A stretch of 10,376 nucleotides of DNA from the NCBI GenBank assembly GCA_004212135.1, contig RXIE01000135.1, positions 1 to 10,376 on the forward strand, in the 5' to 3' direction. The notes under the pieces were generated by a model, which was not told the DNA's origin, searched no databases, and saw only the letters and a list, made by a program, of their open reading frames with translations. Shown here piece after piece: positions 1-6,436 of the stretch (the first letter of the stretch is position 1; every line of letters begins with the position of its first letter). The stretch comes from Candidatus Methanophagales archaeon ANME-1-THS. GTDB taxonomy: Archaea > Halobacteriota > Syntropharchaeia > Alkanophagales > Methanospirareceae. A program made the translations under genes and the position numbers.

Positions 1-1
1 T

Positions 2-1447
2 GGGCTTCCGCCAGAATTTGTGACGGAGGTCGTAACGAGCATGCCCGATTTGAAAGCTGGTATTGCAATGAATGTAGAGATTCCAGATAACTTCTATTCG
101 TTAGTCGCACGCGAACACAGCGAGGAGCGAAGGGAGGAGGAGATCGAACTCTTCGAAGAACCGCTGAAAGAAAAGATGAAGGGCATGCCCGCGACGAGGA
201 AGTTGTATTACGAAGAGCCGTATGCCGTGGAGTTCGAGGCTACGGTTCTGGGTTCCGTTGATGGATTTGTGATCTTAGACCAGACGTTATTTTACCCCGA
301 AGGGGGCGGTCAACCTGCTGATATGGGCTACCTGACCGTAGGAAAAGATAAGCAAAGCGCAGCGAAGGTAAAGGTCGTGGATGTGCGAGACCTTGAGGGC
401 GTGATTCTGCATAAAATAGAGCATGGCGAGCTACCCAGAGGGGCCGTGATTTCAGGGCATATTGATAGCACGAGACGCAATGCGCATAAAAGGCATCATT
501 CCGCCACGCATATTGTTATACACGCGGCACGGACAGTACTGGGCGCCCATGTCTGGCAAGCAGGAGCGCAGAAGAGTGAAAAGCGAGCACGGCTGGATAT
601 CACCCACTTCAAACGAATTTCGGATGCCGAACGAAGAGCGATCGAGCTGCTCGCGAACAAGATCGTCATGGAGAACAAGGAGATCAAGGCGAGTTTCATG
701 GATCGGAACGAGGCGGAACAGAAATATGGGTTCAGGATTTATCAGGGTGGCGTACCTACCGGCCAGAAGATACGGATCGTGCGAACCGGTGCGGATGAGG
801 ATGTGGAGGCATGCGCAGGAACACATTTTTCCTGGACCGGTGAGGTCGGTCCGATAAAAATCGTGCGCACCGAGCGGATACAGGATGGCATTGAACGAAT
901 CGAGTATGCCGCAGGTGAGGCCGCGGTCGAGGAGATCCAGGCGCAGGAAGAGTTGATACGGAAATCCGCCTCGGTGTTAAAGGTGCCACCTGAGAGACTT
1001 CCTTCGGTGGTTGAACGATTCTTTGAGGAATGGAAACAGTTAAAAAAGGAGAACGAGCGATTACGCGGTCAGATAGCGGAACTCGAACTCGGGCGATTGA
1101 AACGAGAAGCTCAAGAGCTCCATGGTGCACAGGTTATCGTAGCGGTCGTGCCCGATGCGGATACGAAAGAGCTCCTGAAAATCGCTTCGCAGCTCGCGAA
1201 CGATAACTTCATGACGCTCTTAATCGGGAAGAGTGAACGACATGCAGCAGCCGTTTGCTCTATTCCTGCTCAGCTCAGAGGGGCGGTACATGCAGGCGAT
1301 GTCATCAAACGTGTATGTGAGGTGCTCGGCGGCAGCGGTGGTGGTAAAGGGGAACTTGCACAGGGTGGTGGGGCGAAGGTGGAGATGGTAGAAAAAGCTC
1401 GCGAAGAGGGGCTGCGAGTTATAGAAGCGGCGTTAATGAAAAAATAG
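2..1447 (+). CDS. alaS: Alanyl-tRNA synthetase, C-terminal half (5' truncated by the window edge)
   Basis: Alanyl-tRNA synthetase charges tRNA-Ala and clears mischarged Ser/Gly-tRNA-Ala. The reading frame is open back to base 2, where it reads GLPPEF, so the GTG at 20 is internal and the catalytic domain lies outside the window. What remains is the linker, then an editing domain with the metal-binding pair HHSATH (494-511) and CAGTH (812-826), followed by the family signature region. A charged helical stretch (about 940-1130) leads to the C-Ala domain, which ends in a Gly-rich segment (about 1327-1374, GGSGGGKGE). The YPEGGGQP motif near 292-315 is also typical. About 481 residues are visible of roughly 900 expected for an archaeal enzyme. 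The stop TAG at 1445 is followed by 47 bases before the next gene, so co-transcription with the TrkA-like gene is possible. The identification is firm; no defect is seen. Confidence 0.96.
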   Translation, partial: GLPPEFVTEVVTSMPDLKAGIAMNVEIPDNFYSLVAREHSEERREEEIELFEEPLKEKMKGMPATRKLYYEEPYAVEFEATVLGSVDGFVILDQTLFYPEGGGQPADMGYLTVGKDKQSAAKVKVVDVRDLEGVILHKIEHGELPRGAVISGHIDSTRRNAHKRHHSATHIVIHAARTVLGAHVWQAGAQKSEKRARLDITHFKRISDAERRAIELLANKIVMENKEIKASFMDRNEAEQKYGFRIYQGGVPTGQKIRIVRTGADEDVEACAGTHFSWTGEVGPIKIVRTERIQDGIERIEYAAGEAAVEEIQAQEELIRKSASVLKVPPERLPSVVERFFEEWKQLKKENERLRGQIAELELGRLKREAQELHGAQVIVAVVPDADTKELLKIASQLANDNFMTLLIGKSERHAAAVCSIPAQLRGAVHAGDVIKRVCEVLGGSGGGKGELAQGGGAKVEMVEKAREEGLRVIEAALMKK

Positions 1448-1494
1448 AAAAGGATATTATACCCAAAGGCTACATTAAAAACGAGGTGCTCTGC

Positions 1495-2145
1495 GTGTAT
1501 CTGATCATAGTGGGCCTGGGCGGCATAGGAAGAAATCTGGTAGATATCGCCACTAAGGACAAGAACGATGTGGTGGTCATCGATGCGGATGAGAAGCGAT
1601 GCAAAGAGATCGCCTCGAAATACGATGTCCTGACGATTGTGGGCGATGCAACGCAGAAATCGACCTTAGAGGAAGCGAATGCCCAGCGAGCCAATGCGCT
1701 CATCGCAACGACCTCGGACGATGCTAACAATCTCCTGATGGCACTGACCGCCAAAGAGCTTGGTACAAAGAATATCGTCGCCGTGGTGAACCAGGAAGAG
1801 CATGTGGAGATGTTCAAGAAAGCGGATATCTCGATGATTGAAAAGCCCGATATGACCGTTGCACGGCATCTTTACCTCCAGGCTAAACGACCGAAGGTCA
1901 AGGATTTCATCTCAGTTGGCGGTGGTAAAGCTGAGATCTTTGAGGTTATTGTCTCGAAGGATTCACGTGCAGTGGGGAAAGAGTTGTCGCAATTGAACAT
2001 TCGCGGCGGAATTGTCGTGGCGGTCGAGCGTAATGGTGATATGATTCTCCCGAAAGGTGATACGGTTTTCAAAGCAGGCGATCTTGTCACGGTATTCGCG
2101 ATGAGCAAGGATGTGGAGCTGATAAGCGCCCTCTTTGCGTTATGA
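1495..2145 (+). CDS. trkA: TrkA-type RCK/KTN potassium-channel regulatory protein
   Basis: A cytoplasmic regulator of K+ uptake (Trk/Ktr) or of a K+ channel; these proteins bind NAD(H) or adenine nucleotides and gate a membrane partner. The N-terminal Rossmann domain (residues 1-125 of 216) opens with the GLGGIG loop at 7-12, an acidic residue ending strand 2 (D30) and GDAT at 50-53. The TrkA_C domain (about 136-216) follows, with VGKELSQLNIR and the LPKGDTVFKAGD turn. I chose GTG 1495 over the in-frame GTG 1486: it gives the canonical start MYLIIVG, and GAGGTG at 1483-1488 is then a well-placed ribosome binding site. The length fits the single-unit form. No TrkH/KtrB membrane subunit is visible, so the partner must lie elsewhere. 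It sits 47 bases behind alaS and faces the MFS gene tail-to-tail. Confidence 0.92.
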   Translation: MYLIIVGLGGIGRNLVDIATKDKNDVVVIDADEKRCKEIASKYDVLTIVGDATQKSTLEEANAQRANALIATTSDDANNLLMALTAKELGTKNIVAVVNQEEHVEMFKKADISMIEKPDMTVARHLYLQAKRPKVKDFISVGGGKAEIFEVIVSKDSRAVGKELSQLNIRGGIVVAVERNGDMILPKGDTVFKAGDLVTVFAMSKDVELISALFAL

Positions 2146-2178
2146 AAAGTGCTCTGATCAAGGGCTTAGAGCCACAAT

Positions 2179-3483
2179 TCAATTAAACCGATCGAAGAAG
2201 AGTGTATTATGCCGCGTCTGGGGAACTTTCTGTCGGTTCTGGATAAGAAAGCCATTGCCGCTGACCACTCGATAAGGCGAGCCGAAGGTCCCCAAGCCTT
2301 TAAAAGAGCCATAAAGCAGAATAAACAGCAGAACTGCCCCGAGGCTGACTGCGCTCCCAAAGACAAAGGTCAAATTATGGGTGGGCGTTAGAGTCCATAA
2401 ATAGCCCGCGATTACACTTGAGGGTAAGGTCATTATGCCGATCATGGTATGAAACGTGCCCAACGCGGTCGCCCGTACTTCTTCGGTCGATAAATCGCAC
2501 ACAAATGCCCTCTGATTCCCTTCGACGAGCGCATACACCGCACCATAGAACGGAAAGAGCATAAAGAAGGCGAGCCGTGAATTGAAAACCGCAAAGCCGA
2601 GGCAGGTACAGGCGAAGAGGAGATAGCCGAAAATAAGCACCCTCACCTTTCCTATTCGGTCTGAAAGCGTGCCAAAGGGAATGGCGAGGCCCGCATAGAA
2701 GCTGTTGAAAAGGACGTACAAGAGGATAGCAAGGGCGATTGACTCCTTCAGGGGCATGAGTGGCATGAACGCCGCCTCCGCCTTCAAGATGAAGAACATA
2801 TAGGTGAAATTGGCTAACGCGAAGAGTGTAGCCACCATAATGAAGTCCACAAGTGGTGGAGAGAGTTTTTTCAGGCTAATCTGCAGGCTTATCTTCTGCG
2901 GGTCTCGCTTACCCTCTTTGACAAAATAAAGTGGGGTGAGCGAGATAAAAGCGATGATCGCCGCAATCAGGATGATCGCGTTGAACTCAAAGTCCAGGAA
3001 CCAGTATAAAAGGAGCGCCGCGAGACCGCCAAAGATCGCACCGCAGGTATCAAATGCACGGTGTATGCCAAATCCCGTCCCACTCGCTTCGGGCATCGAA
3101 TCTGCAATGATCGCATCCCGTGGTGCGGTTCTCAACCCCTTCCCCACGCGATTAAAACTGGCGAAGATCAAGATGTGCGGCCATGTCCGTGAGAAAGAGA
3201 GGAGCAATTTGAAGCTGGCAGAGGTCAGGTAGCCCGAGGTGACGAATATCTTCCGTTTTCCCAGTCGGTCAGACCAGTATCCCGAAAAGACTTTGAGCAC
3301 ACTGGCGATACTGTCCTGCAGCCCTCCGATGAGGCCCACGATCAGACCCCCACCACCTAAAGCGGTAATGAACAGGGGAAGAATCGGAATGATCATTTCA
3401 CTCGCCAGATCATTGAGGAAGCTCACCACGCCCAGGAGGAGTATATTCACGCTTATCCCTTTGAGTTGCTTGGTGCTCTCCAT
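2179..3483 (-). CDS. Major facilitator superfamily (MFS) transporter
   Basis: A multi-pass membrane carrier, probably a proton-coupled exporter of small molecules; the substrate cannot be read from the sequence. The protein is hydrophobic throughout with about 12 predicted membrane segments. The MFS motif A loop is SDRLGKRK between segments 2 and 3, and it recurs in the second half as LSDRIGKVR, the expected two-fold pseudo-repeat. The first segment starts about 11 residues after the ATG at 3483 (MESTKQLKGIS). An in-frame GTG at 3588 would add 35 residues (MAHKYLNSSRR...) that look unlike an MFS N-terminus, so I prefer 3483, but neither start has a clear ribosome binding site. After the last segment there is a polar tail of about 40 residues, slightly long for the family. 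It is transcribed alone, convergent with trkA (33 bases apart) and divergent from tRNA-Gly. Confidence 0.9.
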   Translation of the reverse strand: MESTKQLKGISVNILLLGVVSFLNDLASEMIIPILPLFITALGGGGLIVGLIGGLQDSIASVLKVFSGYWSDRLGKRKIFVTSGYLTSASFKLLLSFSRTWPHILIFASFNRVGKGLRTAPRDAIIADSMPEASGTGFGIHRAFDTCGAIFGGLAALLLYWFLDFEFNAIILIAAIIAFISLTPLYFVKEGKRDPQKISLQISLKKLSPPLVDFIMVATLFALANFTYMFFILKAEAAFMPLMPLKESIALAILLYVLFNSFYAGLAIPFGTLSDRIGKVRVLIFGYLLFACTCLGFAVFNSRLAFFMLFPFYGAVYALVEGNQRAFVCDLSTEEVRATALGTFHTMIGIMTLPSSVIAGYLWTLTPTHNLTFVFGSAVSLGAVLLFILLYGSFKGLGTFGSPYRVVSGNGFLIQNRQKVPQTRHNTLFFDRFN

Positions 3484-3652
3484 AGCGCTTTTTAGAAAAG
3501 GTATGTTCAAAGAAATACCGTGCGTACGTTTATGCGCTCCGATGCACATGCTCGCTCTTCGAGAGGAGTTCAGGTATTTGTGAGCCACGTATATTCAGGT
3601 TGCATGAATTCAAACGAGAGGATCTCCAATCTTATTTTAGCTACGAAACGTT

Positions 3653-3664
3653 AAACTATATATG
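3653..3664 (+). promoter_or_regulatory. TATA-box region of tRNA-Gly
   Basis: AACTATATATGG-type AT-rich box about 30 bases ahead of the mature tRNA 5' end, the usual archaeal spacing for a tRNA transcript with a short leader. Confidence 0.55.
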
Positions 3665-3691
3665 GAGCCACTGTTCTTTCTAACCAGAAGA

Positions 3692-3762
3692 GCGTCGATG
3701 GTCTAGAGGCATGACTTGGGCCTTCCAAGCCCACAGCCCGGGTTCGAACCCCGGTCGACGCA
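3692..3762 (+). tRNA. tRNA-Gly (anticodon TCC)
   Basis: A complete cloverleaf of 71 bases. Acceptor GCGTCGA (3692-3698) pairs with TCGACGC (3755-3761), with discriminator A at 3762. The anticodon stem TGGGC/GCCCA encloses the loop CTTCCAA, so the anticodon is TCC, which reads glycine GGA/GGG. The T arm is CCGGG-TTCGAAC-CCCGG. CCA is not encoded. A TATA-like box lies about 30 bases upstream. The discriminator base is also the first base of a 13-bp inverted repeat that continues downstream. Confidence 0.97.
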
Positions 3763-3848
3763 TAAAACTTTCTTATGTGGGGCTCCGCCCCATCACGGGC
3801 TCCGCCCGTGCCCCCGGAAGCCCTGTAAGGGCGTAAAGAAAGTTTTAT
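3762..3848 (+). repeat. Multi-hairpin element: 13-bp outer inverted repeat enclosing three GC-rich hairpins
   Basis: Bases 3762-3774 (ATAAAACTTTCTT) are a perfect reverse complement of 3836-3848. Between them lie three stem-loops in a row: TGGGGC-TCC-GCCCCA (3778-3792), CACGGGC-TCC-GCCCGTG (3794-3810) and GCCCT-GTA-AGGGC (3820-3832). The first two share the same core, GGGCTCCGCCC. Folded, this makes a closed multi-branch structure starting at the last base of tRNA-Gly. It has no T-run, so it is not a standard terminator. It could be the 3' trailer of the tRNA transcript, an independent structured RNA, or a non-coding mobile repeat next to a tRNA. The core is very GC-rich against AT-rich flanks, which fits an inserted element or an RNA under structural selection. 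No second copy is seen in the window. Confidence 0.75.
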
Positions 3849-3963
3849 CAAAGAAGAATAAGAAAAGCGTTGACGGAAAAGAAATTCTAACAGTTCAACG
3901 GCTGAGCATGTTTACGTTCCAGATCCCTCTGCCATCTCCCCGTAGAACGTCCATATGAGAAGG

Positions 3964-3971
3964 TTTTATAT
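3964..3971 (+). promoter_or_regulatory. TATA box of the two-CBS-domain gene
   Basis: TTTTATAT centred about 40 bases ahead of the ATG at 4007. It predicts a start of transcription near 3994 and a short leader carrying the GTGGGGGGAT ribosome binding site (3993-4002). Confidence 0.5.
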
Positions 3972-4006
3972 GGGCTTACGCTCAAAAGAGAAGTGGGGGG
4001 ATAAAG

Positions 4007-4399
4007 ATGAAAGTTAAGGAGATAATGAGCTTTCCAGCCATCACTGAAGATGAAGATGCATCGGTCACCAGAATAGTGAAGCACATGGAACAGTCGCGAG
4101 TGGGGAGTATTGTGATAACACGAGGAGGCAAACCGGTCGGGATCATCGTTGACCATGACATAGCGGCAAAAGTTATACTGACGGATAGAAACCCAGACGA
4201 GGTGAAGGCAAAAGAGATCATGTCATCACCGTTGATCTCCGTGGGTTCAGACGCATCAGTGGAGGACGCATGCGAACTCTTCGCACGGCGGGGTATACGA
4301 AGACTGCCGGTTATAGAGGGAAAGAAGCTCGTGGGGATTATAAGTCTCAGAAATATCGTGACGAGGGAGCCACTGCATGTAAAAACCTACTTGTTCTGA
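4007..4399 (+). CDS. Stand-alone two-CBS-domain protein
   Basis: A 130-residue protein consisting only of a CBS pair (Bateman module): CBS1 at about residues 4-60 (VKEIMSFPAITEDEDASV ... GKPVGIIVDHDI) and CBS2 at about 66-122 (AKEIMSSPLISVGSDASV ... GKKLVGIISLRNI). CBS pairs bind AMP, ATP or other adenosyl ligands such as S-adenosylmethionine and regulate a partner. No catalytic domain is attached and the partner cannot be named. The start is supported by a G-rich ribosome binding site 4 bases upstream and a TATA box. The last residues (EPLHVKTYLF) lie beyond the second domain. It is followed after 92 bases by another small gene on the same strand, which has its own promoter-like sequence. 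Function is inferred at family level only. Confidence 0.9.
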   Translation: MKVKEIMSFPAITEDEDASVTRIVKHMEQSRVGSIVITRGGKPVGIIVDHDIAAKVILTDRNPDEVKAKEIMSSPLISVGSDASVEDACELFARRGIRRLPVIEGKKLVGIISLRNIVTREPLHVKTYLF

Positions 4400-4446
4400 T
4401 TGATTGAGCACGTGGATAGGCGAACTCGGTGAGCGAAAATCAGAAG

Positions 4447-4485
4447 CTATTAATAGTACAAATACTCTATAAAAATCGGGGGTGA
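4447..4485 (+). promoter_or_regulatory. Promoter and ribosome binding site of the small barrel protein gene
   Basis: Two AT boxes stand ahead of the ATG at 4492: CTATTAATAG (4447-4456) and CTCTATAAAA (4465-4474). Only the first leaves room for a leader containing GGGGGTGA (4478-4485), a strong Shine-Dalgarno match, so it is the likelier TATA box. Confidence 0.45.
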
Positions 4486-4491
4486 TAAAAG

Positions 4492-4737
4492 ATGTTATTC
4501 ATAACCTGCGTAAAAGTCAACCCCGGCAAGGCGAATGAAGCGAGGAAATTCGGCGACAAATTACTGAAAACGCCGCCCAAGGGCGTTAAGTTCTTACACG
4601 TCTTCCACACACTGGGTAGGTATGACGCGATCTGGATTTACGAAGCGGAGGATGCAAAGGTGATCGAAGGATTCCTTCACGAGAGCAGAGATGTCGCAAC
4701 GACCGAGACCTGGGTTGCATTTGCACGCGAGATGTAA
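4492..4737 (+). CDS. Small dimeric alpha/beta-barrel protein (DUF3303/GYD-like)
   Basis: An 81-residue soluble protein. It begins MLFITCVKVNPGKANEARKF, continues through VKFLHVFHTLGRYDAIWIYEA and ends in TTETWVAFAREM. The beta-alpha-beta-beta-alpha-beta layout, the LGRYD turn between the central strands and the E-x-x-D after it are typical of small ferredoxin-like proteins that dimerise as alpha/beta barrels (GYD and DUF3303 families; the Lrp/AsnC ligand-binding domain has the same fold). It has no DNA-binding helix-turn-helix, so it is not a complete Lrp regulator. Function is unknown; ligand binding is a guess from the fold. A strong ribosome binding site fixes the start, and a hairpin/T-run follows the stop at once, so it is probably a one-gene transcript. 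Confidence 0.82.
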   Translation: MLFITCVKVNPGKANEARKFGDKLLKTPPKGVKFLHVFHTLGRYDAIWIYEAEDAKVIEGFLHESRDVATTETWVAFAREM

Positions 4738-4742
4738 ATTGA

Positions 4743-4775
4743 GGACCTGCGGGGCAGGTCCGCTTCTATTTTTTT
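4743..4775 (+). terminator. Hairpin plus T-run terminator
   Basis: A perfect 8-bp stem GGACCTGC-GGG-GCAGGTCC (4743-4761) followed by GCTTCTA and seven T (4769-4775), beginning 5 bases after the stop of the barrel protein. It looks like an intrinsic terminator and separates that gene from the convergent aIF6 operon. Confidence 0.8.
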
Positions 4776-4828
4776 CCCTGACATTTAGTCATACTTCGAT
4801 TCGTTCACGTCTTTGCGTTGCGCCGTTT

Positions 4829-5539
4829 CTAAAACCCGAGCGCATCTTCGATCCGGCCCAGCTCCGCACCGGTGGTCTCATACCCCACCGCATAGCCCTT
4901 CGTGTTGGCGAGTAGTGCCGCACCAATCAAGGGAACACCAAGATTAACACTCCCGATCTCCACGGGCAATTCGAAAGACTCTTCCAAAAATTCTAATTCC
5001 TCACGGGTCGCATTTTTATGTGCCAGAATGCCCTTGTTGGTCGCTACCGCTGCCATCCCGACGGTTTTTAAGCCCCCGATCGTGCCCTTATAGACCCTTA
5101 CCCCGAGCGTTTTGGCTACCAGATCCACCGTCTTCTCTGATACCTGAGGATGAACCAAGGCCACGGTATCGTTTGCAAGTATAATATTCCCCGCTGCGGT
5201 CATCTTCTCTCCGGCTGGCAGCCTGCTGAGTTTTGCCCTCAGCCCTTGCGCCCGTAGAAATTCCCGTATCTTTCGAAGCTCGCTATCCAGTGCATAAGGG
5301 GAGAAGATAAATCCATTGGTGTTCCCCACGGCCAAACAGCCAACCAATGAGGACCCTGCTATCGAGGTTCTTACTGCTTTCACGGCCAGGGCTCGCTCCA
5401 TCTTCGTCGCGAGGGTATTGGATATATGCGAAGGCAAAAGAACCAGGGATTCGGTACAGCTCGCAAAAACACCGATATACGAACTCCCATCAACACTAAA
5501 CAGCCGCGTTATCTCTTGCTCTCCTCGCCGTTTCATCAC
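4829..5539 (-). CDS. eif6: Translation initiation factor 6 (aIF6)
   Basis: aIF6 binds the 50S subunit and blocks premature joining with 30S. The protein is about 235 residues, close to the usual 220-245, and shows the five-fold pseudo-repeat of the pentein barrel. Each unit carries a related strand-turn pattern: SYIGVFASCTE, GCLAVGNTNGF, GNIILANDTVALVHP, GMAAVATNKGILAHKNAT and GAALLANTKGYAVG. The GTG at 5539 and the ATG at 5536 are adjacent possible starts. Both give a short charged extension (MKRRGEQEITRLF) before the conserved first strand, and no clear ribosome binding site separates them. It is the last gene of the rpl39e-rpl31e-aIF6 operon, 6 bases behind rpl31e, a cluster common in archaea. 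The identification is firm. Confidence 0.96.
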   Translation of the reverse strand: MMKRRGEQEITRLFSVDGSSYIGVFASCTESLVLLPSHISNTLATKMERALAVKAVRTSIAGSSLVGCLAVGNTNGFIFSPYALDSELRKIREFLRAQGLRAKLSRLPAGEKMTAAGNIILANDTVALVHPQVSEKTVDLVAKTLGVRVYKGTIGGLKTVGMAAVATNKGILAHKNATREELEFLEESFELPVEIGSVNLGVPLIGAALLANTKGYAVGYETTGAELGRIEDALGF

Positions 5540-5545
5540 ATCGTA

Positions 5546-5830
5546 TTATTCCACAAGTTCAGCCTTAATTCGATCCTCTTCCTCGGTTACCTTCACGCGT
5601 ATCTTAGATGGCGGTTTCTGGTCGCCGCGTTCCCATACCTTCTCGTTTATACTCGCACCTAAGACAATCTCCTCAGCTTTTGTATGCCGCGCCAGATATT
5701 CCCTGATCACCGCGATTGCACGATTACTTCGCTTCGATCGCGGTGCTTTTTTTACCGCTCGCAGCGGTATGGTATAAATCCGTTCGGTTACTCCTGTGCC
5801 TTTCTCCTCTCCCATAACGAACACCCTCAC
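5546..5830 (-). CDS. rpl31e: Large ribosomal subunit protein L31e
   Basis: An archaeal/eukaryotic 50S protein located around the polypeptide exit tunnel. The conserved core is ERIYTIPLRAVKKAPRSKRS, then a helix with RAIAVIREYLARH and the strand IRVKVTEEEDRIKAEL. The first possible start is GTG at 5830, whose last base pair overlaps the rpl39e stop (GTGA). The alternative ATG at 5815 gives MGEEKGTG..., and GAGGGTG sits just ahead of it as a ribosome binding site, so the true protein may be 89 rather than 94 residues. It lies in the operon between rpl39e and aIF6 with almost no spacing, implying coupled translation. Confidence 0.95.
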   Translation of the reverse strand: MRVFVMGEEKGTGVTERIYTIPLRAVKKAPRSKRSNRAIAVIREYLARHTKAEEIVLGASINEKVWERGDQKPPSKIRVKVTEEEDRIKAELVE

Positions 5831-5979
5831 ACTTTAAGCTTTGTTCTCCGCCACTGCCTTCGTTTTGGATGCGTGGTCACTCTCCGACTCGTCTTGAGCA
5901 TGATCCATGCAGGAACTCTTCGATTCTGTTTATTCGCTTTTGCAAGCCTGATCTTCTTGCCTTTTGTGTTCTTGCTCAT
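5827..5979 (-). CDS. rpl39e: Large ribosomal subunit protein L39e
   Basis: A 50-residue, very basic 50S protein that lines the exit tunnel. The sequence MSKNTKGKKIRLAKANKQNR is followed by RVPAWIMLKTSRRVTTHPKR and RQWRRTKLKV. The KANKQNRxVPAW segment and the RRxWRR-type tail are diagnostic, and the length is standard. It is the first gene of the rpl39e-rpl31e-aIF6 operon; its TGA stop overlaps the GTG of rpl31e. A TATA-like box (6011-6018) predicts a leader of about 10 bases. Confidence 0.96.
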   Translation of the reverse strand: MSKNTKGKKIRLAKANKQNRRVPAWIMLKTSRRVTTHPKRRQWRRTKLKV

Positions 5980-6004
5980 CGCTCGGTATAAGTAAGTAGT
6001 ATGC

Positions 6005-6018
6005 TTTTTATTTAAATA
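6005..6018. promoter_or_regulatory. Shared AT-rich promoter between rpl39e (-) and queD (+)
   Basis: TTTTTATTTAAATA contains the self-complementary TTTAAA (6011-6016). Read leftwards it lies about 34 bases ahead of the rpl39e ATG. Read rightwards it lies about 55 bases ahead of the queD ATG. No other good box is seen in the 90-base divergent gap, so one symmetrical TATA element may serve both directions. Confidence 0.5.
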
Positions 6019-6069
6019 GCTCTGACCTTGCAGTATACAAGCTTTGTGGATGCGAGGGATTACGATACG

Positions 6070-6432
6070 ATGAAGTTGGGTATTATAACCGATTTTAGCG
6101 CTGCGCATTCGCTGCCACGACATCCCGGAAGATGCAAGGACCTGCACGGGCATACCTACAAGGTGGAGGTCGTAGTGGAAGGCGAAAAGAAGGATGAGAC
6201 TGAGTGCGTCGCTGATTTTTCGGAAGTGAAAGCAGTAGTGGAGGAGGTGCTCGAGCTCGTTGATCATAAGTTCCTCAATGAGCTGATCGAAGATCCAACG
6301 AGCGAGAACATAGCATTGTTCCTTAAGGTCGCACTGGAGAAGCGATTGAACGGTTCACCATTGGGCGTATCGCTCCATTCGATCAAGGTCTGGGAGGCGA
6401 AAGACAAGTGGGTGCTGGTGGAGCGCGAATAG
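6070..6432 (+). CDS. queD: 6-pyruvoyl-tetrahydropterin synthase / 6-carboxytetrahydropterin synthase (QueD-like)
   Basis: A QueD-family enzyme converts 7,8-dihydroneopterin triphosphate to 6-carboxytetrahydropterin, the first committed step to preQ0; in archaea preQ0 feeds archaeosine at position 15 of tRNA. The 120-residue protein carries the zinc ligands H13, H26 and H28, with catalytic C22 in CKDLHGH, the VDHKFLNE motif (64-71), PTSEN (76-80) and E109 in KVWEA. The Cys-x3-His-Gly-His arrangement fits the QueD side, though related PTPS subgroups cannot be excluded. I chose ATG 6070 because GCGAGGGA at 6051-6058 precedes it; the in-frame TTG at 6028 would add 14 residues unlike the family. 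It stands alone, divergent from rpl39e and tail-to-tail with the OB-fold gene 4 bases away. No other archaeosine gene is in the window. Confidence 0.9.
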   Translation: MKLGIITDFSAAHSLPRHPGRCKDLHGHTYKVEVVVEGEKKDETECVADFSEVKAVVEEVLELVDHKFLNELIEDPTSENIALFLKVALEKRLNGSPLGVSLHSIKVWEAKDKWVLVERE

Positions 6433-6436
6433 GTCG

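Noticed and set aside
452..826. Long open frames overlapping alaS on the other strand and in another + frame.
   Set aside because: alaS is unmistakable here; the overlapping frames are low-complexity Arg/Ser/Cys-rich shadows with no domain.
2151..2172. GCTCT...AGAGC hairpin between trkA and the MFS gene as a bidirectional terminator.
   Set aside because: Only 5 bp with a 12-base loop and no T-run on either side.
3484..3588. N-terminal extension of the MFS transporter from GTG 3588.
   Set aside because: The 35 extra residues are polar and unlike MFS N-termini, while the ATG at 3483 leads directly into the first membrane segment. Not fully excluded.
3692..3848. tRNA-Gly plus inverted repeat as an integration site of a mobile element.
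   Set aside because: No integrase gene, no second copy of the tRNA 3' end and no cargo in the window; only the small repeat itself remains unexplained.
5980..6267. Extension of the rpl39e frame upstream to 6267.
   Set aside because: It runs through the promoter gap and antisense to queD; L39e proteins are about 50 residues, matching the ATG at 5979.
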